Part shown: positions 21,055 through 32,450 of the stretch, piece by piece
How the letters are laid out: the number at the start of each line of letters is the position of its first letter
Numbering within the stretch: the stretch's first letter is position 1
NCBI GenBank assembly: GCA_032629725.1
Contig: JAFEVB010000032.1
Coordinates: forward strand, 1,054,001-1,118,000
DNA from: Gremmenia infestans
Taxonomy: Eukaryota; Ascomycota; Leotiomycetes; Helotiales; Hamatocanthoscyphaceae
Length of the DNA stretch: 64,000 bases
Direction: 5' to 3'
Notes under the pieces: model-generated
What the model was told of the DNA's origin: nothing
Database searches by the model: none
Seen by the model: only the letters and a program-made list of their open reading frames with translations
Position numbers and translations under genes: made by a program

Positions 21055-21620
21055 TTCTGCTTTCTCGTCCGTGGTCGAAGGGGTCCAACGGGTCGAAGAG
21101 AGAGATGGTGTCTTTGTCGGTTGATAATGAGAATGGGTGAGGAATGATAGAGGGGAAAGCTTTATGTGGATTTGGGTGAGAAGGTTAGACTCTTCGGTGA
21201 ATGCGAAGCAGATGTTCGATGGTTGGCGAGGAACTTTGGCTCTTTGCCCGGGGGCTCAGTGAATTGTGACGACAACACCAATTGGTGCGTATGATTGAAA
21301 TAGAGATTGATGAATGTCTGATGTCGCGATTATGAGGAAGAAAGATTTTTCGAAGAAGCGAAAGAAATTTTAGACAAGGTCAAAGGTTTCCGAATTGTCA
21401 GCCGTGGCCGCTTTCAACAGTGCCAAATTCAATCGGCGGCCAAAGATGTAGGATGCTTTGACTCTAACATTCGAGTTATCTCTGTTTCTAGGAAGCGTAG
21501 TTTATACTGAAACATATTAACACGCACGAGTTCTACTAACTGCCCTTCACCGAATCTCACTTCATCATGCCGCACCCAAATCGAGCCCCACCGCTCGACA
21601 GCGATTCTTAGATATCTCGA
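21055..21620. other. divergent gap between disabled genes A and B
   Basis: No intact gene. On the minus strand the frame of gene A stays open upstream of its ATG to about 21255, but without a start codon, so I treat that as 5' UTR. Nothing else was seen. Confidence 0.4.
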
Positions 21621-22810
21621 ATGGAAGGCAGCTCTCTATTACCCAAGCTGGTAGAAGGTAAGCGTCAAACCTTACTTCGTGGACTGGAGAAGTGCAAGAC
21701 AGGAATCATTGCTAACCTTGGAATTCAATTCAAGCTATAGGAACATCCCAAAGCCCACGATTCTGGTAGAAATTCGACCGCAGAGATCGAAACTCGGGTC
21801 CAAGAGAATGCGAAGGTCGAAGCCAATCTTTCCGGGAACTCTTCCGACAATCCCTCCCTCTCGAATCCCTCACATGATACTCCTCACGATCCCATCGGAT
21901 CTACCTCCTCTCCTTCAGGGTCCACACTTGCTCTTTCTGACCCTATACCTCCTACGGCCGGGGCCGCGAACAATGGCACTCCCGCGAAGTCCGCCGGTAC
22001 CGTCAAGCCTCAATCAACGCCAAACCCAACAGGGCCAGACAGATGGAGTGACGAGGTAGCTGAGCAAGAGGAGGAACAAGCTGCACAGAACGCTCGCAGG
22101 GAACAACAGAAGGCAGCCACACGACGTCAACAAGAAGCAAGCTGGCGTATCAGGGAGGAAAATGCTCGCATTGCGCAAGAAGAGGAGAATGATCGCAAGA
22201 TCAAAGAATGAGCATCTGATTACAAAGCACAAAGAGTCTGGGTCGAAGGCAAGACGGAACAACTCTATCAAAATCTAGAAACAGACAGGGCTTTCCGCCA
22301 ATTTTGCCCTCATAGTTGGATGATACCAGTTGGAGATGCTGCTTTCTCCTCGGGGGGCTTTGTATATGTTTCCGGCATTCCAGGGTTCACAAACAAACCA
22401 AGAGATGGATATGTCAGCCAGATGGCGGTCATCTTCTTCCTGATCACCACTAATTTGTCCAAGGAAGTGGGCAATATTCCAACAGGGAGGATGTTTATTG
22501 AGAAGTACGAGGAGGAACGAAAAAGATATGCTAGCAGGGTCGATCATCCAGGGATCCTTCAGTTCAAGTTGAAATACAAGATCTGGGGACACTTTATGGG
22601 ACTTGATGTAGATTGTCCTGGTGGTCATGGTCCTGGCGGTTCAGATCCTCGGGGTTGCTCGAGTACAAGGAGAAAGGGTCTCGGTTTCGATTGTGTCATA
22701 ATTGTGACTTGCAGGGTCATTACTGGTGGGATTGTTTGCACGCGCGTAGTCATTGTCTCGAACCTGATCACAAGAACCCAGGGTCGATCAGGTATCCCCG
22801 ATCTGTTTAG
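21621..22810 (+). pseudogene. disabled gene B, CCHC zinc-knuckle protein
   Basis: From the ATG at 21621 (MEGSSLLPKLVEGKRQTLLR) one frame carries the coding signal to about 22640, interrupted by TAG at 21738-21740 and TGA at 22209-22211. Each is one C-to-T step from CAG or CGA. The frame includes a Ser/Pro/Thr-rich region, an Arg/Gln/Glu-rich likely coiled coil (EEEQAAQNARREQQKAATRR) and a folded part (VWVEGKTEQLYQNLETDRAF). Near 22610-22660 the signal moves by a frameshift into a frame reading LCHNCDLQGHYWWDC, a CX2CX4HX4C zinc knuckle that ends at 22810. Zinc knuckles occur in retroelement Gag and in cellular RNA-binding proteins. I see no protease, reverse transcriptase or LTR nearby, so a transposon origin is unproven. 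Confidence 0.6.
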
Positions 22811-23527
22811 GTATAATTGGCAGTTTGATTCTTCGGGTTCGGCTCGTCTGTAATTTGATGCCTGCTTCGTTGCATGGTCCGCATTTCGCCTCCCTCTCGT
22901 CGAGGAATATCAGCTTCATTGCTGGTTGCTTTCTTTGATCCGAGTATAATAGTATTGAATTAAAAGTTGTCGTGATATGCAATGGTAGTATGTGAAGATG
23001 CGGCATGCTGCCAAATATATGAAATTGTCACGTAGAGCTATGTTGAAGGCAAATTGAAAAGGCCATTGGGCTTGTAGCAATGAATGTAGTCGGATTGTGT
23101 GAATACGAGGTCAAGATAAGCAGAATTGAACACGTAGCGCTTTGACCTTGGGTCCAAGCAGAAACTAGAAAACCCTAACTGAACGACCTTCTACTACCCA
23201 TTTGATAAATTATACTTGAATGCATAGATTGATTGTTATACTAACGCAGTGGAGGTTACTACTATCTACGCGTTTGAGATATTTCCCGAAGCTTCAAGTC
23301 TTCGAGCGCTTCGAGGCGATCGAATTCGACCTCTGCGACCCTTCACCCTCAGCTTTAACCATCACTACTCTACAACTTGTATTTCAAATCATCAATCCAT
23401 TGGTATAGTACAATTACATGCTGTTGAGCAAAAGGAAGAAATGATGACCAAATAGTATCAGCCGATTGCAACGAGGCAAGAAGAGCAACGAGGTCAGCAC
23501 AGACATCACAAATCTACGAGGCTTCAC
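22811..23527. other. intergenic region inside the disabled block
   Basis: No open frame with coding character; moderately AT-rich. It separates the 3' ends of disabled genes B (+) and C (-). Confidence 0.4.
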
Positions 23528-24827
23528 TTATCCGTATATATCGACATTTATAGAAGGTTCCACTTGTGGTGCATGATCTTGATTCAGGCTAGCAACAGGA
23601 GAAGCTGCCTCTGAATATTCCAGCCCTTGAGGCGAGGGACTTTGATGCATGATGCGAGTGGGACCAGAACTCGAAAATGATGCTTGTACTTTGGACTTTT
23701 CAGCCCTCAAGACAAAAAGCTTGCGGGACGAGAAGTCGCAGTTTTTCATTGCATTCCCGGGGGACCAGACCGCGAAGATGGTGCTTGTATGTGAGTCTTT
23801 GGACTTTGCAGCCCTTGAGGCGAGAATCTTTGATGTAGACTACCTGTCTCTAAATTGTCCGACGAAGGTTGGTCTTGCGACAGTGCGAGCTGGCCGTCTA
23901 CCTCTGCTTCTGGTTCCTGATATCCACCTTCTGATTCCGTCGCAGAAGAGCTCGCACGTTCAATTGCACCCGGGTTTGCTGGAGGAGCTTCGTTCGCGAA
24001 GTTGGAAGCTTCTGAAGAAGCGGCAGCTTGATCTCGCACGGCATCCGCACGGCGTTGCATGATCCAGATCTTCTTCCTTTGCAGGATTTGAGCCCTGTTC
24101 AGTTGGATGACGCTTACACCCGGCTTTCCCAACGCGTTCCGACATTGCTTCTCATATGTACTACGAAGTGTTAAATCTTTGACTCGAAATGGGGTAATGA
24201 AAGCTTACTCCATGCTCCTCATATCTCCACCATTCTCTCTATCCGCCGCTGCATATTCGTCCCATGCCTCAATGATGGAAGAGATATCACGGACGAGGAC
24301 GCCCTGACTGACATTGACCATCTGCACTGCTGCGGCAGCGCGGCGAAGGTTTTTGAGGAATCCTTTGTAAACGGGAAAGCCATCAGTATTAACGTCGATC
24401 GTAAAAAGGCGGCAGCCAGAAACGCCAAGACGGTAGTCCATAGCCATCTTGATTACCAGTTGGAGATACTGGGATCGACCCCGGAAGATTGGGCAGATGA
24501 TAAGTGTGGTGAAGAAATCACAGAATCGTTCGTTCCAGTTGGTATCTGTGTTGGTGTCCTTGATATTGAGTGAAGCATCGACCGTCTTTCCTGGTGGTAA
24601 AAGATCTCCGGGGGCCATTTCATAGTAGTCCAAAGCTCTTCTCCAGAGTGTCACTTCTTTGATCTCAGTTGCTTGAAGCAAGACTTCGTCCTGGCAGACC
24701 AAGCTTCGGAAGACCCTGGTGGCAGTTGGCGACTCGATGGACCTGCATTTGACCCTGACGGTGCTGGGCGTTTTGACGGACCGGCATTCAACCCTAAATA
24801 AGGTCGCTTCACTCCTTTAGGTGGCAT
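23528..24827 (-). pseudogene. disabled gene C, protein with C-terminal repeats, family unknown
   Basis: Minus strand. The ATG at 24827 opens a frame (MPPKGVKRPYLGLNAGPSKR...) ending in GSSEA near 24705. The signal then continues in another frame (LVCQDEVLLQATEIKEVTLW...), as expected for a one-base loss at about 24695-24710. This frame runs to a well-formed intron (24161-24208, GTAAGC donor, TAG acceptor) and on through QLNRAQILQRKKIWIMQRRA to a stop at about 23746. Beyond that stop a third frame continues a related repeat (SPSPQGLEYSEAAS) to 23528, implying another shift within the repeat array. The middle (NWNERFCDFFTTLIICPIF, RDISSIIEAWDEYA) looks folded, but I cannot place it. A preserved intron plus shifted frames argues for a recently lost gene rather than random open frames. 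Confidence 0.55.
23612..23845 (-). repeat. about 106-bp tandem repeat, roughly 2.3 copies
   Basis: On the + strand the phrase CAGCCCTTGAGGCGAG (or CAGCCCTCAAGACAAA) recurs about every 100-108 bases near 23619, 23700 and 23811. Each recurrence is preceded by TTTGGACTTT-like sequence, with GGGACCAGA...ATG(A/G)TGCTTGTA further along the unit. It overlaps the 3' part of disabled gene C and encodes its Ser/Pro-rich repeats. Confidence 0.6.
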
Positions 24828-25035
24828 GGTGAAGTGAGATTGATGGTGTCTGTGGTCCTGTGGTGTGTCGAGGGGATGTTGTTGGTAGATGGTGGTGATG
24901 TCGAGGCGATGGATGCTAAAGGCACAAGGAGGTGTTGACTCCCCTTACTCGCTTATGCTTTTCGTCTTCGCGCACACATCAACCAACACATTCACCCACG
25001 ACACGTCAACCACACCATACATTCCCTCTACAATC
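24828..25035. other. divergent promoter gap between disabled genes C and D
   Basis: About 208 bases between two divergent ATGs; no gene. The C/A-rich run CACACATCAACCAACACATTCACCCACGAC-like (24970-25020) resembles a 5' UTR for gene D. Confidence 0.4.
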
Positions 25036-25871
25036 ATGGACGCCATCAAATCATTATCCGACAAGCTCGCGCACATCAAGGCATACCACATCTTCGCCCT
25101 CAGATGCTTCGCCCACACCCAGGTGTGTTCTTCGAGACAAGCGAAGTCAACCTCAGCTCGGGACAGACGATGGAAGAAGCAATGGCAGAGGCCAACACAA
25201 ATGGGTTAGACACGATGATTATCGTCCTTCGTCATCTGCGAAGCTTCGACGTTGGCATTACAGATTTGAAGGATGAGCAGGGGGCAGAGGCAGACGGAAA
25301 AACACTTCTTTCAATTATAGACAAGGACATAGGTTGGAAGCAGCAGGAAGACTGGAAAATCAAGCAGTACATTGTGAGGGAGTTGATAATTACTTACAAT
25401 ATCACCTTCAAAGACTTATTCTCTCTCCTATCTCTCGAGGACCTCTTCCGCCAAAATGCACAATTCAGAGTCGTAGACAGCATCATTCGAGTCATACAGC
25501 CAAGAGGGGAGAGATGGAGCAAGCGGGAAACATGGTATGCAGAGTTGGTGGGGAAGAACACTCTCCGATTTGAAAGCTCGAAGCCATGAGCGCAACCTTT
25601 GGCAGACCACTTCGACCCAGATCTAGGCAGGTAATATATGAGCCTTCGACCAGAATTCGTCCTTGTCGAATCTCACGTTACGGTTCCTCAACCGATTTCG
25701 AAGCTTCGCACATTATCAATCAGGGCGCCGGAGGTTCAAAAGGATAACGGTATGGTGAAGGGGGTTCAGGAGGGGGGTTACCGACTCTACTTGGTGGTTC
25801 GGATGACACTAGGGAAGGAGGAGAAGGTTAGAGTGTATGAGATGGAGAAGAAGCTTATATTGCGCCGATAG
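25036..25871 (+). pseudogene. disabled gene D, family unknown
   Basis: The ATG at 25036 starts MDAIKSLSDKLAHIKAYHIF, but the coding signal switches frame near 25095-25104 into a frame reading HPGVFFETSEVNLSSGQTME. This continues (NITFKDLFSLLSLEDLFRQN, RVVDSIIRVIQPRGERWSKR) to TGA at 25587-25589. The same frame then goes on past that TGA and a TAA near 25632 into MSLRPEFVLVESHVTVPQPI and EGGYRLYLVVRMTLGKEEKV, to a stop at 25871. TGA and TAA are again one C-to-T step from CGA and CAA. The second half alone could be an independent short frame, so the full extent is uncertain. No function can be assigned. Confidence 0.5.
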
Positions 25872-26434
25872 GGAATATGAAAGCAAAGAAGGAAAAGGAT
25901 AAAAGGTGGAGTATAGAGGAAGCTGGAGATTAGTTACTCTTTTACGTAAGAATCTGTCTAGTAGAGTAGTGGTTTGATCCTAGAGAGGCGTTAGAGTGTG
26001 AGGAGTAGAGGTCTATAGGCCTTTAATCCTCTACGAGTCTATATACAGCTAACTTCCTAAGTAGAACAGAATTTATAATGTGCCAGCCAGTATGGGACAT
26101 TCAAATTTACGTGAATGATATGAAATGCCGGTGCCTATCGACCATTGGTGAACGACCGCCAGACTTCTTTAGGTGCCGAGTATGAGTAGATAAGGTCCCT
26201 AACCACTTTTCGCAGCCTCTAAGGTAGTCTAGGTATAATTATGACGGTTTCATGGTATGAGTCACGGACTTGAAGTTTAGAGGCTCCTAGGTACGTAGCG
26301 TAACATTAGTTTAGTAAAAATCACACTTCTCTTCATTCCATTCCAATTTTCAAATTATATACCTCCACCTCAATTCCACCTCACCTTCACCTCCACCTCC
26401 ACATCTATTAATCCAAAAATCTTCACTTTCTACC
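25872..26434. other. promoter region of the F-box-like gene
   Basis: AT-rich intergenic DNA with no gene. Positions 26360-26402 are an imperfect (CCTCCA/CCTTCA)n pyrimidine-rich run leading to the ATG at 26435. Confidence 0.5.
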
Positions 26435-27346
26435 ATGTCCTTTCTCCAGCTTCCTCGCGAGCTTCGCGATCAAATTCTCACCCTCGCCATCTCTACGCCT
26501 GCAACACCTCCGACAACTGTTCTCGAAGCAGGCAGTCGAATGCGACTCCCTAGACTTCCCCCATTTCCAGGTCAAGAATATTGGCCTTTCGACTCGCATG
26601 TTAGATATTCCCCACACTTCAATCGCACTGATACTATCCCAACCCTTCTTGTTAACCGTCAACTCCACGACGAAACGCTTGTCGCAATTCGCCTCCTTCC
26701 GACAAAGCAGTACGTCTTGGATGTCATGCTTGTTCAACTTGAAGAACTCTGGCCAACTTGGTTATCCGTCCCAGAGCTCGCAAGTACCGTGGACCGGGTA
26801 CATACAACATTCCGCATTGATCCTACTGGAACGAAGCAACACGGATTCCGAGGAGGAGATGGCGGACCGCCAGTCATCACTTGGGCCTTCTACGGTTTGC
26901 TGGCTAGGTTTTTGAAAGTTGGGCCAGTTGTGAACCCATATAAAAGACCGGATGGAACCATTTGCATTAGGAACCTGGATTTGGAGGTCGAGAAAACAGA
27001 CGATCTCGAGGAAAATGAAGATTGGAACACGCAACATCAATCGATAGATTCAAAATACCTGACCGCCTATATGATATCTCACCTTGGATGTCTGTTGAAG
27101 ATGGATTATGACAGTGCTACGTTTGGGGGCATTCTCTTTGAACGAATTGGGACTATTCGAGTCATCCATAATGGGAAAGTTTGTCAAGAATGGGACTTGG
27201 CCAAACAGCTGAATGCCCTTGAATTCAATAATTCTTTTGGGAGGTATCCAAGAGAGAAGCGTCTTGACATATTCAAAAAGTGGAAGGCCGAGGCATATAA
27301 GACGCGAATAAGCTTAGGATTGCCTGTTATTCCAGTTCAGGAATGA
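26435..27346 (+). CDS. F-box-like fungal protein
   Basis: Single exon of 303 residues starting MSFLQLPRELRDQILTLAI. This N-terminal LPxELRdxIL motif is the common short F-box-like opening of many ascomycete proteins, which may link substrates to SCF ubiquitin ligases. The rest includes TLLVNRQLHDETLVAI (typical second element of this group, residues about 70-85), then alpha/beta sequence ending in ISLGLPVIPVQE. No leucine-rich repeats or WD repeats are evident, so the substrate side is unknown. The start is supported by a pyrimidine-rich leader. Function in ubiquitination is inferred from the motif only. Confidence 0.75.
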   Translation: MSFLQLPRELRDQILTLAISTPATPPTTVLEAGSRMRLPRLPPFPGQEYWPFDSHVRYSPHFNRTDTIPTLLVNRQLHDETLVAIRLLPTKQYVLDVMLVQLEELWPTWLSVPELASTVDRVHTTFRIDPTGTKQHGFRGGDGGPPVITWAFYGLLARFLKVGPVVNPYKRPDGTICIRNLDLEVEKTDDLEENEDWNTQHQSIDSKYLTAYMISHLGCLLKMDYDSATFGGILFERIGTIRVIHNGKVCQEWDLAKQLNALEFNNSFGRYPREKRLDIFKKWKAEAYKTRISLGLPVIPVQE

Positions 27347-28142
27347 TGACAATCGAATTCTCGACGACTTGCCGGTAATGAAAACGTATGTTCCTATGAA
27401 CAAAGCTAGGCGTGTTCACTTTCTACTCTAGCTAACACGAGTTTAGATACCCTTTGAGAAAACTCCTAGAGATTTTTGGCGTTTATTCCGCGACTCTAAT
27501 CCCTGTATCTCATACTGGAGTTGTCGTCAATCTCGTCAATCTCGGTATATACAACACTGAACTGAGCAAGGATGCACCTCCTCTCCGTCAGCATATCCTT
27601 GAGATGCAGGCCAAAGTAGGGAGGAAACCTGAGATTGAGAGTCGGACGCTTCTACACGTGGCTCCACAATCTTGCGAGATATCTGAGTGAGTCTGAGCCA
27701 GTCTTGAGTTCGCACAGCGTGTTACTGACATAACTCATCATAGTCAAGTCCCCATCTAGATAAAGAATGATAAGGCGTCGCAGAACTTCGTTTGGGAAAG
27801 TATTGCAAGTGAGCTAGAGACAATTCAATCAGGACGTGTGACGCAGTTATTGTCCAAATAGATATAGCGAGGGATAAACTTAATTGACTCGGCAATTCTC
27901 ATATTCTTTATCCTCGAATAATACTTTTCTAGTATGTAATATACAAATAGGTAAACGTCGTCAGAATAATGACAGAATCAACCTGATATAAGAAAGGCTC
28001 CTATCATTGCAACATTACTTTACGCCGAGGCTACCGGTTGAGTATAAAAACATGCCCGATAGATATCTCATGTGACTCCATCAACGTGTGTTTATACAGC
28101 ACTAATTGTGTATGATTCAAACAAAGAAAAACCGCCCGAGGT
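27347..28142. other. intergenic region with one weak open frame
   Basis: Lies between the F-box-like gene and the 3' end of the kelch gene. A 78-codon + frame at 27454-27690 has no family resemblance, though it is unusually clean. I do not call it a gene. Confidence 0.4.
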
Positions 28143-30280
28143 TCAAAAATGATTTGGAGGCGGCATGGGCGGTGGACTCCGTCCTAGATTGTGGTAGACA
28201 GGTGTTGTAGGGGAACTAATAATTGTATTTGATCCAACGGTGTTTGAGCGGCTGAAGTGTGTACCCGTATCCGAATATGAGGATTTAAGAGATCCAGGAG
28301 TATGACGCGAGGGTGGGGGATGTGGCTTGGATAATCCTAATCCTTGACCTTCTTCTTGCCCTTTGCGAAGATAATCGCTCCCGTATAATTCTACGGGCTC
28401 GGGTGTAGTTGGTAGTTGGTGATGCAGCGCAGGCTTAAACGTCCCGGCATGAGAATACTGGCTTTGAGGACTGAAAGGAACAGAATACGGAGAAGGATAC
28501 GGAGGTTTGGACGATTCAGAGGCCGTCCTTGAAGTTGGTGGAATTGCCTTGCTCCGCTTACGGCGAAAGAGAAAGCATGCACCAAGTATGAGAGTGCTGA
28601 GGAAAAGACCTCCTCCGACCGCAATTCCAGCGATTGCAGCCCCAGTTATCTTCACGGAGCTTGACGATTTCGCAGGTGCTGTGGTACTTTGTGTCGCCAC
28701 CGGGATAACTCTGGAAGCGGTGCGAGATGCAACAGAAGCTTTTTGGGTGAAATAAACTCCCAAGTCATTGTTATCAAAGCCATTTACTGGCGCTGTAGCT
28801 GTAGCGCCTCCAGTTGATCTAAGACCGTCAGCTGAATCCACGAAATAGAATCACCATAACTTACGAGCCACCAACAACAGAAATGACCTCGGGCGGTACA
28901 ATGTAATTTGTGAGATTAACATTGTAGGGGTTCCACGGTCTTCCAGATGCCTTGCCCATGTCGAGAACGTGCATGCCCCAGGTTGTGGAGCTATCGCATG
29001 CATCAGAGAGAGGAAATGTTCCACCTGTAACAAGCATTTGTCCACCGACTCTAAACGGGGAATATTAGCAAGGCCCTAAGAAACATTTGACCCTGTGAAC
29101 TCGGTAGTTTGACATACACATTACACGTGAGTGAGTGGTGAGGAAACCCTGACGTGCCCCCATTGTAAAATGGAATCCATTCGAATGACGGGAGCGAGAG
29201 AATCCAAACATCGTCGAATCCGGGCCCGTTAGCCCCGAATCCCAACCCTCCGTAGATATAACTGCAATAGGTTAGCAATTGATAATATCAAAGCAGATAA
29301 AACATACATGTTATAACTTGAGTGATCAGGGGCCCAGGCCGCACCAGCGCAGAACCTCCTTCTAGTTGGTGGGACACTTCCACTGGCTGTTTGGGTATAC
29401 CATTTGCCACTCTTCACATCGTAAATATTGATTTTCTCCATTGGAGAGGCATCGGTTGTTCCGTTAACTTCCACTGTCACGCCTCCAAATTGTATCAGCA
29501 TTCCACTATCGGATGCCGGCACGTAAACCATGACTCCCTCAGCTCTTGCGGCATTATCAGAAGGTCCAGTACTGTTCGACCAGGCTTGTTTGTCCATATC
29601 GTAGGATAAAAGGGAGTTCGTCGCAAAAGGTGCTCCATTCCACCCAGGAACAGAATAGTTGGAAAGCCATCCACCAAGAATAAAGCCTTGCCCGATATCT
29701 GAAATTCCGACGCTAGCCCCCCAAGAAACGCTTTGGATCCCTTGAGAGGGAGCGCCGAAAGAATCCCATTTATCATAGAGAATGTCATAAGAGTAGAGAT
29801 TTGCGGCACTAGGGGAATCCTGGTAATTGTCTCCACCAAAGAGATAGAATCTCTTGTTCACCGCGTCGGGCCACAACACGGCTCCAGATACATCAGGGAT
29901 ACTAGAGTTCTTCGACAAATTGGCATGCAATTGAGGAACGCCCACACCCACGGGGCTCGTGGTTAGATCGTGGTACGATTCCCAAGTATCTAGATAAAAT
30001 TAGTTTGCACCAAACGGCGGCCCTGAGAGACGCCTTACTAGTATAATTCTGCCTGTTGGCAGGTATCTGGACGCCCACGTTAGTATTATATTGTCAGAGG
30101 TCGAGAAGAGATTGGTTGAAGACATACCGGGTTCCAATCCACTTGTCCTCCGTCAATATATAACTTGGTGTCTACAACACAACTTTGATGTCCGAACCGC
30201 CGACAAAAGTCACTTAACGGGTCTTTCTGCTGCAACGACACCCGAGCGAGCAATAACAGTAACCCAAGCGATTTCGCCAT
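28143..30280 (-). CDS. kelch-repeat single-pass cell-surface protein
   Basis: Six minus-strand exons: 30128-30280, 30039-30066 (28 nt), 29308-29989, 29118-29261, 28865-29050 and 28143-28818, giving 622 residues. All five introns are 46-77 nt with clean signals. Residues 1-17 (MAKSLGLLLLLARVSLQ) are a signal peptide. The lumenal/extracellular part has kelch-type blades: KLYIDGGQVDWNP, FYLFGGDNY, GFILGGWLS, MLIQFGGVTVEVNG, YIYGGLGFG and MLVTGGTFP, with several N-glycosylation sites. A Ser/Thr-rich stalk leads to one transmembrane segment at about 455-482 (GAAIAGIAVGGGLFLSTLIL), then RRKR and a Pro/Ser-rich cytosolic tail of about 140 residues. This type I layout is common in filamentous ascomycetes and often linked to cell-wall sensing or polarity, but the role of this one is unknown. 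Confidence 0.88.
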
Positions 30281-32450
30281 CCTCCCAACCAAGATAAACG
30301 TCCTTCCTCGGGAGTCGATGAAGGCTATAAGGTCCTGATGATGGGTCGCGGATCAAAAGACCTACACCTATCACAAGACTTGAATCCCAACATATGCCAA
30401 AGCTTATAACAGGTCAACGTCGAGTGTCTACACGATAGTGAGATGTTGAGAACGATCAAGGATTGAAAGAAAGACAATGCAAAAATGATAGTCGCCAACC
30501 TCCACTCGTTAGGATTCTTTGCAACCCAAAAGACAGTATGAAAAAATGAACGGACAGATGACGAGACAGTAGGCATCCACCTACTAGGATGGGCTGACGC
30601 ACAGTTATATTTTCCACGTTGGATGAATTCATCAGACGGTGAGGGCCAATTTCCCAAGTCAGCGATTGCGAGACTGTGAGTGGTCATTCTAGAGCCTGAG
30701 TCTGCTTTGCGACGCAGAAAGCCAAAAATGTACTGCAAGAAGGCTATCTGACGCCGCAGAAGGATCGATGCCCTTGGCCAGCGATGATCCTTCAAACGTG
30801 GTCTGCGGCTCAAGTTTTGGAACAGGCTGGAAGACACCTCTCGAAATCAGTTCTGATATGAGCAGCTGGTACGCGTGAGAAACAGCTTGGTGTCTCATAT
30901 TTCAGAAAGACATGAAATACTGACTATGAATGACTGCAAAATTGATTCCAAACGATGCACATGCACTAACCCAATCGGAGCGCAACCTGTTCTAGATTCT
31001 TACAGTGCAACTCTGTAGCCGTGTTTCAGAACTCATTGCGAAGGAAGAAGTTTCCTGCAGGTGCGTGGAAGGTTGTATTGGGGTGAGGACTGGTTGGAGT
31101 CACAGGATGAGGAAGGTCAGACTCAGGAGCGAGTGGAGATTATAAGGTTGTTCTCGGCTGGAAAGGGGGCGGGGCGGGGGCTACACGATAAGCGATTGTC
31201 ATCTGCACCAGCTATGTACAAAGTGCTCCGTGCAGCCCGTCAAGCTGGAATAAGGTTTTCACAAGCTGTGGATATAGTCTAGACTCTGGGGAGAAGGCAG
31301 TCTAGCAATATAAAATATGCAACATGCAGTTGTGCACTAGAATAATGATGGAGAAACAGGGGAGGATGCAGGTAAGAGCGATAGAGCGCAGCCAAACAGG
31401 AGCTCGAAATCCAGTCCTTACGATACCTTCTTAAAGTATGACTTCAGCTGCATCTGCAGGGTCTTTGAGATCCTTTGAAGTTTCTGACTATGCCAGTAGA
31501 TGGTGTACATGCTGACATGGAGGGTAGAGAATATGAAATCCTTCAGGGCCAGGATTCGTGTATATTAAACCAAAGAGACAGCCCACTCGTTCTCACTCAT
31601 CGTATCTCCACTTCCAACGCAACGCTTCTTCACAAGCATACAAATCTTACATTCTATATCAAGTCTGACATGTTAATCGCAAATGCTGTCTCATAATACT
31701 TAAATAGGCCGTGCTAGATCTGGTGCCTTAGAAATGCCGTGGCTGAAATATATAATATATTACACATGAAAAAAGGGGCTTGTTTGTTTTGAGTGGCTTC
31801 TAGGGGAAAATGTCTCTATTCACATGATACTTAAAAGAGGAACGGACGGAAGTGGAAAGAGTAGTATTATCTTACACTGATATCTTCAATCGACCTTGCT
31901 GCGTTTATCAAATTATATATTTCTTATCTTATATCTGTAGGATTTAATGTAACCTACCCAAGAAAATTGAAAAGCACAGCCCTGTGAAACTAGCCTCGAT
32001 CCAAGGCTTGACGTCTTCCTGGCACACAATCCTTCGTCGCGAATAGGGCCCGCAGGAACCAGTCGATCGTATTTGGTTGAAACCGTGGGGAATGCCAGTA
32101 AGGTCATCATAAAACGGCACCAAGATAAACCTATCGTCTCCGTAGGCAAATCGTTAGAGATGGTATGATCTTGCTATGTGACGGCGGATGTACCGGGCAC
32201 AGAATAAGGTACGAAGTACTAGTAGTTATAAATGGCCGAAGGAGACGAGCATAGCTTCGGAAGTCTGGTCTGGGTTGGTATCAAGCGTAAAGTTTTAGGG
32301 CCATTAGAGCGGAGCTTATACAATCTTGATCACGTGTAAGTTATGCCGCTTCGGTATATAATTTGTGGAGAATATTTCACATCAATCAACCCAAGTATTT
32401 CAATCAAAACCTCCCGATCCTATACCCATAGTAGGCAACCCCTAGGACCC
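30281..32450. other. 2.2-kb intergenic region, no gene supported
   Basis: Contains a 170-codon minus-strand frame at 30325-30837 and an overlapping 69-codon frame, neither with recognisable features. The remainder is stop-dense and AT-rich. It carries the kelch-gene promoter and the 3' UTR of the hydroxyacid dehydrogenase. Confidence 0.45.

Noticed and set aside
30325..30837. 170-codon open frame on the minus strand
   Set aside because: No family features, odd composition (Ser/Arg/Trp-rich), no splice logic; one or two frames of this length are expected by chance in 64 kb.
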